Source: Paraglomus occultum
Taxonomy: Eukaryota > Glomeromycota > Glomeromycetes > Paraglomerales > Paraglomeraceae
Assembly: GCA_910592205.1 (NCBI GenBank)
Contig: CAJVPJ010001378.1
Coordinates: 1 to 10,183 of the forward strand
Length of the DNA stretch: 10,183 bases
Direction of reading: 5' to 3'
Of the stretch, positions 1 through 8,460 are shown piece after piece. A model generated the notes under the pieces. The model made no database searches, had not been told where the DNA came from, and was given only the letters and a program-made list of their open reading frames with translations. The position numbers and the translations under genes are program-made. Each line of letters starts with the position of its first letter. Position 1 is the stretch's first letter.

Positions 1-3000
1 ACGGCAGAAAAGAACGCGTTTTCTTCGACAAGATAACGTCAAGAATATCAAAACTATGTTATGGGTTGAATATGGAATTTATTGATCCGCCCAAAATTTC
101 CCAAAAGGTACTGTTAAGTAAAAACCTTTAATAACAGATGCTGTGCGCATTTCAGTTCAATCTTAATTACCAATATGCACTAAAATAACTTTTGGACAAC
201 CAGGTCGTGAGCGGGATGTTTCAGGGAATCTCCACTGTTGAGTTGGACAACCTTGCAGCAGAAACGGCCGCTTATTTGACATGTAACCATCCGGATTATG
301 CTATACTGGCAGCTAGAATAGCAATCTCTAATTTACATAAGGAGACGAAAAAACAAGTGCGCAGATCAAAGCATTTATTACTTGTTAATGAACCTTTGAT
401 GGAGCACCAAAATGTTGACATCTTTATCCTGTATGTACTTTAGTTTAGCGCAGTAATTCGAGACCTCTACAACCACACCCACCCTGCTCGCAAAATACGC
501 GCTCCCTTAATATCACAGGAGACCTTCGACATTGTCATGGAGAACGCCGAGCGCCTTAATTCCGCAATAATATACGACAGAGATTATAGCTACAATTATT
601 TTGGGTTTAAAACATTAGAAAAAAAAGCTATCTAATGCGAATCGATGGTAATTGATTTATTTAAGTTACAATTACTATTTTATGTTATTTTTTACTAATT
701 CCTTTCATTATGATCAATTAGGGAGGGTTGTGGAAAGACCGCAACATATGCTTATGCGCGTAGCAATTGGTATTCATGGGCGCAATATTGATGCTGCGAT
801 CGAAACGTATAATCTCATGTCAGAGAAATACTTTACACATGCGAGTCCTACTCTTTTTAATGCTGGAACGCCGCGTCCCCAGATGTCAAGTTGTTTCTTG
901 GTACAGATGAAGGAAGACAGGTAACATCAGATACTGTTTGTTTCATAGGTCTTACGTCAAACTGGATTCGATTTATTATAACACATCAAGCCGTTTCTAT
1001 CTAGTATCGAAGGAATTTACGATACTTTGGCAACATGTGCTTTAATCTCAAAAGCTGCCGGTGGCGTAGGCATCAGCGTTACGAAGATTCGCTCATCCGG
1101 TTCATATATAGCAGGAACTGGTGGTTATTCGAATGGACTTGTTCCCATGCTTAGAGTATTCAATGACACCGCGCGCTTTGTCAATCAAGGTGGTGGAAAA
1201 CGGAACGGAAGCTTTGCGATGTGAGTACGCATCTGTGTATTACATGCATAATATCATGCGCACACTGACCCTCGTTGTAAAAGTTATCTTGAACCGTGGC
1301 ATGCGGATATATTCGAATTCCTTGACTTGAGGAAGAACGTTGGCAAAGAAGAAATTCGAGCGCGGGATTTGTTTCTCGGTCTTTGGGTGCCCGATCTCTT
1401 TATGAAGCGTAAGTCTCCAATAATTATTCGGAATTGCATTACACAAGTATCGGATGAAGAGGTTCACATTGAATTATAGGAGTTGAGAAGAAAGAAGATT
1501 GGGCATTATTCTGCCCTGCCGAATGTACTGGCCTAGACGCAGTGCACGGAGAGGCATTTGAAGAATTATACACTAAATACGAGAAGGAAGGCAAAGCACG
1601 TAAAACCATATCAGCTTTGAAATTATGGTATGCTATTGTTGATGCCCAAATCGAAACTGGAATGCCGTATATGTTATATAAAGGTATGAGATACTTGCTG
1701 TAGATATCTGATATGAAACGTACCTACTGGTGATAGTTCTAAGCTTTTTACTTCATTTCACTTCTCTTGGCGTAGATACTTGTAATTCTAAATCCAATCA
1801 GAAGAATCTTGGAACTATTACCTGTTCTAATTTATGTACCGAGATTATTGAATATACTGCACCAGATGAAGTAGCAGTGTGCAACCTGGCATCCATTAGT
1901 CTGCCAAAATTTGTTGACACAAAAGCGAAAACATTTGATTTCAATAAGTTGCATGAGATAGCCAAAGCTGTAATCAAGAATCTAAACAAGATAATTGACC
2001 AGAACTATTACCCAGTTCCGGAAGCAGAAAAGAGCAACAAGAAACATCGACCGTAAGTATGAAGCAATTCTGTTTGTCTCGCTATGTCACTTACTAATTA
2101 TACCTGTGTAAATCCCAACAGAGTTGGACTCGGAATTCAAGGTGCCTATTAACAATTATGCTTTTTGATATTATTGATGTATGTAAAATCTAACTTGCTT
2201 CATTCGAAAGGCCTTGCTGATGCTTTAATACTTCTACGATACCCGTGGGAATCCGAGGAAGCACGTCAGCTAAATTATGACATATTTGAGACCATGTATC
2301 ATGCTGCTCTTGAATCCTCCTGTGAAATTGCAGCTATAGAAGGACCTTATTCCACATATGAAGGTTCGCCTATAAGTCAAGGGATTCTTCATTATGAAAT
2401 GTATGGGATCCAACCTTCCGATCGATGGAACTGGTTAGAGCTCAAAGAGAAGATTAAGAAGCATGGTGTACGGAATTCCCTGTTGATTGCTCCAATGCCA
2501 ACAGCCTCAACTAGTCAGATTATGGGCAACAACGAGTGTTTTGAACCGTATACAAGCAATATATATCAAAGGCGTGTTTTGAGTGGAGAATTCCAAGTTG
2601 TCGTAGGTGATCGAAGACAATGCTTGAATAGAACGTGAATAAGATTTACAAAATTCGTTAACATCATTGTATATCACTTATATAGAATTACCATTTGTTA
2701 AAAGATCTAACGGAAATGGGCGTATGGGATGAGAAAATGAAGAATGAGATAATTGCTGCGAACGGATCGATACAAGGCATTGCCGGATTAGATGACAGTC
2801 TGAAACAATTATATAAAACCATCTGGGAGATTCCGCAGAAAGTATTAATTAATCTTGCAGCTGATAGAGCCCCGTTCATCGACCAGTCACAGTCGCTCAA
2901 CGTGTTTCTTGCTGAACCTACGATAGCGAAAATTTCATCGATGCATTTGTAAGTTAAATGTTATTCGTTATTATTACTGATCGACTTACTAATTGGAATC

Positions 3001-3322
3001 GTATTAAACTTAGCCACGCGTGGAGAAAGGGTCTTAAAACGGGGATGTATTATCTACGTTCAAGACCAGCTGTTGATGCTATCAAATTTACAGTAGATCA
3101 AGTGTCATTGGCTAAGAGTAAAATCAATGGCAATTCGACGAAAGAGGACAAGCCTCTAGAGGAAGATAGCGAGAAGCAAAAAATGGCGCTCATATGCTCG
3201 GTAAGAATATTTAGCGACTTTGTTTCTAATTGATGAATTATTGGTTAATAAGTTTATGTAATTCTTTACATTCTCGTTTACAGCTAGAAAATCGTGAAGC
3301 GTGTGTTATGTGTAGTGGATAA
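1..3322 (+). CDS. RNR1: Ribonucleoside-diphosphate reductase large subunit, 5'-partial, with a frame break in exon 3
   Basis: Reduces ribonucleoside diphosphates to deoxyribonucleotides in the cytosol, together with the small radical subunit. Exons: 1-107, 204-356, 444-647, 722-920, 1005-1220, 1284-1408, 1480-1683, 1776-2052, 2122-2141, 2211-2602, 2686-2948, 3014-3200, 3284-3322. All introns are GT-AG, 63-96 bp. The first whole codon is at 3 ([14 protein letters not shown]), so about 7 residues lie upstream. The N-terminal ATP-cone is present, including [10 protein letters not shown] (Asp at 246-248, matching yeast D57). Catalytic residues seen: SSCFL Cys at 892-894; NLCTE Cys and Glu at 1835-1843; VAVCNLAS Cys at 1880-1882; GMYYLR tyrosine pair at 3048-3053; C-terminal redox pair in CVMCSG (3302-3313). 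Total length would be about 800 residues, normal for the family. The oddity is an A8 run (619-626) that shifts the frame and gives a stop at 633-635; every exon after it is open in the restored frame. Donors at 357 (GTGCGC) and 2142 (GTGCCT) are weak, but protein similarity fixes both junctions. The identity is very secure; whether this copy is functional is less so. Confidence 0.95.
619..626 (+). other. A8 homopolymer that breaks the RNR1 frame
   Basis: In the frame running from exon 3, codons after TLE read Lys-Lys-Ala-Ile and then TAA at 633-635. The expected conserved sequence SYLMRIDG is instead read from 626 in another frame and continues correctly across the next splice. Six As would give the family pattern TLE-K-SYL exactly. 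Nine As, or a -1 slip on the run, would give one extra Lys. I find no GT-AG pair that removes the offset. Sequencing or assembly error in a homopolymer is the simplest explanation; a real mutation or slippage cannot be excluded. Confidence 0.85.
2122..2141 (+). other. RNR1: 20-nt microexon (RNR1 exon 9)
   Basis: This exon supplies the end of a Pro codon, then VGLGIQ and the first base of a Gly codon, which is the conserved family segment HRP-(V/I)G(L/I)G(I/V)QGLAD. It lies between two introns of 69 bp each (2053-2121 and 2142-2210). The upstream donor is strong (GTAAGT) and the acceptor is CAG. The downstream donor is weak (GTGCCT) and its acceptor is AAG. Exon skipping would remove the segment and shift the frame, since 20 is not a multiple of 3. 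Confidence 0.85.
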
Positions 3323-3840
3323 TTATATAATGAAAGTATACTTTGAACATGTTAGTGGAGTATGCTAGCCATTGCTGGACCCTATTCAATTAAAAGTAAT
3401 TTTAGAAACCCGCGAACCCGTTATTCATGTCCAAACAGTTTAAATTAATTGACACGCATCTCAGCGAAAATGATAATGAGCGGCAGTGGGACTTGTGAAT
3501 TAAAAATTATCAATTCATAATTGCTAGTACTATTATTATTGACCAGGCCGGCACGAATATATGAAGAAAGCTGTCAACAAAAAACGGGCCATTGGAATTT
3601 TCAGGACTACAAAAGTTTTCAAATAATTACCGTTGATACTTCTGGTTCAAAGAATAATGCTGGTGCCCCTCTATTGAATGCCAGCTCGGAGAATTAAAGT
3701 CTTACATCGATTGCTTTAGAATTGACTCATCTCAGGCAAATCAGTCCTTAAATTTCATGTTGCGTTTAAATCTTTTATTTACTCAAAACTCGATAAAATA
3801 CAAAGGTGCTTATTTATTTCATAATAATATACCAAGACTG
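3323..3840. other. RNR1 3' flank and intergenic DNA
   Basis: No coding sequence is supported. On the + strand an ATTAAA at 3389-3394, 67 bases after the RNR1 stop, is the best poly(A) signal I can see. On the - strand AATAAA occurs at 3813-3818 and 3774-3779 (TTTATT on +), which would suit a gene ending at 3841 on the minus strand. Two transcripts would then converge here. A short inverted repeat (AATTAT/ATAATT) lies around 3505-3525. Confidence 0.4.
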
Positions 3841-4312
3841 TTACGAGCCTCGCGGTTGATTTACCGCAGTTTGCAGATCGAGGCGGGTTTCGCCGTTGTG
3901 AGGTATCGACCCTATAAAGCAAAACATAAATAAATATCTAACACGCAATATGTGACATTTTCTTGTTAGAATTCCGTGGGGTCCTCTTGATGCATGGCGA
4001 TACAAATGCTATCGTCCCGTTTCGTCCCACCTCTTTCTGTAGTCTTCGAGATGCCTCAAATACGCTTGGCGTCTTGCGTTAAAATGAACGTTTCGTCTGT
4101 TAGCCAAGCAAACTGACCAGCGCATCAAAACGTCGCTTCTGAATAGAAGCGAGAGCGATTTGGAACTTGTTCTCCACCCCTCACCAGCTATGCTGCCACA
4201 ACAAAACTCGAAGAAATTTTGAGTGCTCGTATCACGCTTGTTAGAACTACAGTTGCTTGTTATCTTTTGCGTAAGGCGCGTCACGAGAGCTTTTTAGAGT
4301 TGCACGTGACAT
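3841..4312 (-). other. GC-richer island, possible small spliced minus-strand gene, not recognised
   Basis: This stretch is visibly richer in G and C than its flanks, as a coding region would be. On the minus strand an ATG at 4312-4310 opens 21 codons (MSRATLKSSRDAPYAKDN...). Farther along, a pyrimidine-rich tract ending in AG (3913-3912) precedes an open stretch that reads SIPHNGETRLDLQ and ends at a TAA (3843-3841), with minus-strand AATAAA signals 23-67 bases beyond. A middle open stretch (4284-4009, no ATG at its start, reading AYLRHLEDYRKRW near its end) lies between. I could not join these into one convincing protein or assign a family. A transcript may exist; the exon structure is a guess. 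Confidence 0.25.
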
Positions 4313-5477
4313 TCTGAATTTAAATACGCGGGTGCTTTGATTGCATTGACTATCTAAACATCGATACCGTCCGTCACTTTATCTTTAAACGACAGCAAGG
4401 CGGAATATGTCATTACTTTTTTTTTTCGAAAATATAACCAAAATATAACCAATTAGTCTTGCGATTTATGGGTAACAAAGGTCGGCAATAAAGTCATACT
4501 CTATGGTGTGTGAAATTGCACCAGCAAATTACAATTCTACTAGTACAACAACTAATACTGTAATAGAAGAATTTTATTTAGAAACAGACCGGTGGCGCTC
4601 AATTCGCGTATTATTCGTTATAATTATATTGGATGATTGCTGGTGTTTGGGTATCTCGTTTCGCAATAAGCACATTGTCTATGCTTATTTCGAACTGGGC
4701 TTGAATCGGGCTGAATTTCGTTACGAGCCAGAACATTTATTACTAATTTCAGTCTCATAGTTCCCATGTTAGTGAGTTATTACGTTCGTCTTGTGCGATA
4801 TTAATCCGTGTCTAGCCGAATATGTGCAACAGATTCCTTCAGCGAGCAAGGCATGCGCTTCCTTTTTCTTTGGAATGTCCTATTGAGGCAAAATGGGCAA
4901 AAAGATGATAGTATAGACTCTCTTAGAACGCGAAAGCCTGTAAAGTAGCGGAACAAATTGGCTCATGAAACATTGTATTGACAATCTTGGAAATCGTGTT
5001 TGTAATATTTCAATATCAAAAAATAATATGAACTGAATGATAAATATGCACGAGCCCAGTAAACAGAAATGCATTGCGACTAATTTAAAATTAGCCATGC
5101 TATATTAATATAAGTATTAATGTTGCCTGAAACGGGAACCCCTGGATTTCAATCGCAGATGAGATTAAGAAAAAGTAATAATAGTGATACCTGTTGGTTG
5201 TACCCGTTATATGATATCATATCCTTTCGCTGCATGCAGTTCGGAAGACTTATCTCACGCCTTGTAACACCAAATGTCGTGATTACGATGACTCACAGTA
5301 ATCCTAAATATAGGATTGGTGAACGTGCTATGTAGCTAATCTTTGTTGCACATTCTTTCCCGGGTTTTGATTCTGTTCTTTAGCCTATCTCATTGCTTTA
5401 TTGATATTAATATTAAAGCAATGAGATAGGTATGCAGGATCACGAGATAACATTCCATGATAAGACTATTGTATTTG
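4313..5477. other. AT-rich intergenic region
   Basis: No supported gene. It contains a T10 run (4417-4426), a two-copy 11-bp direct repeat AAAATATAACC (4429-4439 and 4440-4450), a 14-bp palindrome ATATGATATCATAT (5209-5222), a small stem AATCCTA/TAGGATT (5300-5317) and the larger inverted repeat listed separately. Short open frames at 4503-4760 (+, 85 codons) and 5120-5335 (+) have no recognisable domain and look like chance. Confidence 0.5.
5384..5430. repeat. 17-bp perfect inverted repeat with 13-nt loop
   Basis: The left arm CCTATCTCATTGCTTTA (5384-5400) is the exact reverse complement of the right arm (5414-5430). The spacer is 13 AT-rich bases. It sits about 265 bp upstream of the transporter start codon. 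It could be a fold-back element remnant, a cruciform-forming site or a transcript-end hairpin. No clear target-site duplication flanks it. Confidence 0.85.
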
Positions 5478-5516
5478 ATTGGTCTCCGATGCTTCTTTTG
5501 GGATTTTGAATATAAG
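5478..5516 (+). promoter_or_regulatory. Candidate promoter of the amino acid transporter gene
   Basis: An inverted CCAAT box (ATTGG, 5478-5482) is followed by a TATA-like TATAAG (5511-5516), then a purine-rich stretch. The start codon is 180 bases further on. The spacing is reasonable for a fungal promoter, but both motifs are short and common in AT-rich DNA. Confidence 0.35.
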
Positions 5517-5695
5517 TGAGGCGAGGGGAGGAGGTCGAAGGAAACGGTCTAATAGTTGTAAGCATTAGAAATTAGAACATAGAATATACAAGTAGCCACA
5601 GAATACACGCAGTATATGACGAAATACTGGAAAAATTATGGGGCAGTTCCCAGAGGTATTGTCATGTTACCTAGCTCTAATACAATCTCAGACAA

Positions 5696-7829
5696 ATGAT
5701 CAATAAAACATCAAACGTCAAACCAGAGAGACAAGCACTAATAGAAGATGGCCGGCCACCGACTCGGCATGAAGGAAAAGGATCAAATGTGATAGCATAC
5801 ATGCATCTTGTGTAAGTATTGAAAATAATTATTATACAGGCGCCGAATAAGTGTGTGATAAATCCGTTGAAATTGTTGTAAGGAATAGAACACCCCTTCC
5901 AAGTTGCTTCCTACGACGCGTCTTTATAGGTTTGTTGACGTTTGACATAAATTTTTCATTTTACAGATGCGTTGTAGCTGGATCAGGAACGTTAGGAATG
6001 TCGTACGCTATTTCTCAAGGCGGATGGGTCTCTGTGAGTTTGTTAATACTGGCCGGGATAATGTCCGCTTACTCAAACAACAAGCTGATAGAGAGTTTAT
6101 ACTATAATAGGTAAGTATGATATAAATTAACGTAATTAAGACGAGCAATCAGAAATATCATAAAGGTCATACTTTGCAACTCATATCTTACCTTTTTGTT
6201 ATAATTCGCCAAGTCAAACTCGCCGAAGTTCCCTGAGCCATATTGCTCAAGATGCATTCGGTAAAGCCGGCACTTATTTCGTCAGCTTCCTCTATGTCGT
6301 CATCCAATTCGGATGTCCCATTCTGTACCTCATCCTCTCCAGTGATAACCTTAAAATTCTGTTGACAAAGACTGGAATAGACATCAGTGTTAATTCTTGG
6401 ATTTTGATTTGTGGAATTACAATATGTGTGCCGTTTGTGTTCATCAAAAACTTGAAGGAAGGAGCTTGGTTGAGGTCAGTACTTGATGGTGGGCGAAACA
6501 ACGCGCGTTGTGAAAATGGGAAGATTGGGAATATTGGGGATGGGCACGGGGAGAGAGGAGAAAGTTGTATTTGTCACTAGGCAGGATTTTGAAAAGGACA
6601 ACAGCATAATGGTGATTTCGAACAAGGGCTATTTGAACAAGAACTTTGCTGTAGGCGATACACTGTCCGTCAATCACAACCGTCAAAGTGAACCTGGATA
6701 TAATGAAGTGCCTCCGTCCCGCCCTTTTTGTTATATCCAGGTTCACTGCGTATTTTGACTCGGTACTCATAATTCTTCATTACACACTCCCACTTCTTAC
6801 TCCAATTTCTCACCTGTACCCCCCTTTCTTCTTTGGATTTTTTCAGTTTCTTTGGCGCTCTCTCAACAGCACTTGTCGTCTTTGTCGTATGCATAATATC
6901 ATTAATGGAATATCCTCATAACCGTTCCAACGAGCATGACTTCGTCAATATACGTAACATCCCCATTGCCATGGCCACGTTTAATTTTGGGTACGGTGGT
7001 AATGTGATATATCCAAATATCGAAGCAGGGTATGTTGGGGTTTGGCGTACAAGTGATGAGAAATGTTGGAGAGAGGTGGGAGGTGGGTCGGTCTTTGGAG
7101 TAGGCGTGATGAGAATGTTTGGAAGGTTGGGGAGAGGAGGAGGATCTCTTTCTATTTGATGATAATATAACAGTCTTTGTAATACTGAAGGTTTGTCTTG
7201 CATTTTTTCTATAAACCCCTTGCTCAACTTTCTTCACTTTCTTTTTGAAACGCCCTACTAGCATGCGCACACCAGCTTCTTGGCCGAGAGTAAATGCTCT
7301 TGCCATGATTACCGTGACTGCGTTCTACCTCCTAATAGGCATACCAGGTTACCTCACCTATGGCCACTCTACCCACTCTCCCATTTACAACAACCTTCCG
7401 GCAGGCATTTCAGTAACGCTCTCAATTGCCATGATCACAATCCATGTACTGCTTGCGCTACCTATTTACTTGACATCCTTCGCTTTGGACATTGAGAAAC
7501 TTTTCAAGATTGACAAATCCGTAATCGGAGCTAGGAATGAGTTTGCGTATAGAGTGCTCTTAAGAGTGCTTTTGATGAGCTTTGTAATCTGGGTTGCAGT
7601 GTCGGTGCCGTTTTTTGCTGATTGGATGTCATTTTTGGGTGCGATGGCTAACGGGTTGTTAATTATAGTCGTTCCTGTGGTGATATGGGTGAAACTTGTA
7701 GGGTGGGAGCAAGTGAAACTTGGTGAAAGATTGTGGATTGTAGCAAGTCTGGGAATTAGTATTGTTGGTGCTTGTGTTGGCACATGGGATGCTGTCGTAG
7801 CATTATGGAAAGATATTGCAAATGGGTGA
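5696..7829 (+). CDS. AAAP-family amino acid transporter, AVT3/AVT4-like
   Basis: Membrane permease of the amino acid/auxin family (fungal vacuolar Avt3/Avt4 and animal SLC36 relatives), expected to move neutral amino acids, probably across the vacuolar membrane with protons. Exons: 5696-5811, 5967-6110, 6214-6474, 6847-7029, 7262-7829; introns are 155, 103, 372 and 232 bp, all GT-AG. The joined CDS is 1272 nt with no break, giving 423 residues, normal for the family. The ATG is preceded in frame by a stop at 5678-5680. Residues 1-32 are hydrophilic. Then come about 11 membrane segments: TM1 contains the signature CVVAGSGTLG (from residue 40) and QGGW; TM3 about 107-129; TM4 149-164; TM5 175-193; TM6 211-232, with NFGYGGNVIYPNIEA; TM7 245-266; TM8 about 277-303; then three more before the end. 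The exon 2/3 acceptor (CCAAG) is weak but fixed by frame. Direction of transport and substrate cannot be read from the sequence. Confidence 0.93.
6518..6551 (+). other. G-quadruplex-type G-run cluster
   Basis: Five runs of three or four Gs (6518-6520, 6527-6529, 6536-6539, 6542-6544, 6548-6551) are separated by 2 to 6 bases. This fits the usual G3+/N1-7 rule. They lie on the sense strand, so the pre-mRNA intron could also fold this way. Whether it forms is unknown. Confidence 0.7.
6687..6747. repeat. 17-bp fold-back inside the intron, possible transposon-end relic
   Basis: AGTGAACCTGGATATAA (6687-6703) is the perfect reverse complement of 6731-6747, with a 27-base spacer. Read outward, the right end begins CAGTGAACC, which resembles the CAGT-starting terminal inverted repeats of Tc1/mariner/pogo-type DNA transposons. 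That comparison is from memory. No TA target-site duplication is seen and no transposase is present, so if it is a relic it is a very short internally deleted one. It is predicted to form an RNA hairpin in the pre-mRNA. Confidence 0.6.
7030..7261 (+). other. Fourth intron of the transporter gene
   Basis: 232 bp, donor GTATGT, acceptor CTACTAG. The 5' half is G-rich with many GG/GGG runs and the 3' half is pyrimidine-rich, like intron 3. Splicing joins YPNIEAG to MRTPASWP, as in other family members. Open frames on the opposite strand here are a by-product of this skew. Confidence 0.85.
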
Positions 7830-7872
7830 AGAAGCTAGGGGTGAGAATGTATTTGTCCGTATGGATATAGAG

Positions 7873-7878
7873 AATAAA
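7873..7878 (+). terminator. Candidate poly(A) signal of the transporter gene
   Basis: AATAAA lies 44 bases after the stop codon. A second AATAAA occurs at 8248-8253. Either could serve; the first is at the more usual distance. Confidence 0.4.
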
Positions 7879-7965
7879 GATACCGCTTTCAGATTAGTCA
7901 ATGTGTTAAGAGAGTTTTGTTTGCCTTGCTGTGAATTCCAAGCTACCGCCGTTACGAATAATGTC

Positions 7966-8092
7966 TACCGCTACTACTGCCACTGCCACCACTGCACTGC
8001 CACCATTGCACTGCTACAATTACCACCGCTGCACTGCTACAACTACCACCACAACTACTGTTACTGCACCAATACAATTTCCACTGCACGCT
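7966..8092 (+). repeat. G-poor degenerate triplet-like repeat with a 23-bp tandem duplication
   Basis: The + strand here consists largely of C, A and T in repeated ACC, CTAC and CTGC words. Within it a 23-bp unit starting TGCACTGCTACAA is repeated at 8007-8029 and 8030-8052 with few differences. It can be read open in two frames, but the translated products are simple-sequence Thr/Thr-Ala or Cys/His runs, so it is more likely repeat DNA downstream of the transporter than coding. Confidence 0.7.
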
Positions 8093-8350
8093 GACGTGTT
8101 GTGCCTATTTCTGATTCACCATTTTTTAGTCCCCTGCTTGATATTGCGCACAACCGCCTGATTGATGCGATTGCTTTGTCTGATAGTGCAAGATAATCAT
8201 AAACAAAGTTAAATTGAATTAAAGTACAGATAAATTAAATTAGGGAGAATAAAAAAATTTTGTGGCAGCATATAAATTTGTAATGTATTATATATATTAA
8301 TTACAATATGTTATGTATACTCCATATATTGTATGCTGTTATACCGGTAT

Positions 8351-8390
8351 GCTCATGTATGCTATTGTATGCTATTGTATGCTATTGTAT
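8351..8390 (+). repeat. 10-bp minisatellite, about four copies
   Basis: The unit GCTATTGTAT occurs exactly three times at 8361-8390, preceded by a near copy GCTCATGTAT (8351-8360) and followed by more degenerate copies. A related TACGGTATGG-type run follows at 8409-8435. The whole 8290-8450 stretch is rich in TATG/GTAT words. Confidence 0.85.
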
Positions 8391-8460
8391 ACTACGTATA
8401 TTATGTCACGGTATAGTACGGTATGGTATGGTATATTATGTTGTGCTATGCTATTGATTG

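Larger units (their letters stand above)
6475..6846 (+). other. Long third intron of the transporter gene
   Basis: At 372 bp this is much longer than any other intron in the window. It has donor GTCAGT and acceptor TTTTTTCAG. Its first part is G-rich (see the separate G-run entry), its middle holds a fold-back, and its last 80 bases are pyrimidine-rich. Open frames within it on both strands do not resemble proteins. Splicing it restores the conserved sequence EGAWLSFFGALST. Confidence 0.85.

Noticed and set aside
619-635. Calling RNR1 a pseudogene
   Set aside because: One homopolymer offset in a gene whose other exons, splice sites and catalytic residues are all intact is more simply a sequence error than decay, so I kept it as a CDS with a flagged break.
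4503-4760. 85-codon open frame on +
   Set aside because: No domain or family is recognised and nothing in the context supports it. An open frame of this length is not rare in a region of this size.
5851-6114. 87-codon open frame on + running through the first transporter intron
   Set aside because: Only the part from 5967 matches the family. The part before it lacks similarity, and a better upstream exon (5696-5811) joins in frame and supplies the conserved sequence before CVVAGSG.
6444-6894. Overlapping open frames on both strands around 6444-6894
   Set aside because: They lie over intron 3 and the coding strand's complement, overlap one another and contain no recognisable domain. They arise from base skew and the inverted repeat.
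6902-7306. Minus-strand 134-codon open frame
   Set aside because: It runs antisense to transporter exon 4, intron 4 and the start of exon 5, which are well supported on +. It is a shadow of the G-rich/pyrimidine-rich intron.
7816-8161. Open frames through the G-poor repeat
   Set aside because: The products are simple repeats of His/Cys or Thr/Ala, and they start inside or just after the transporter's end. This is repeat DNA.
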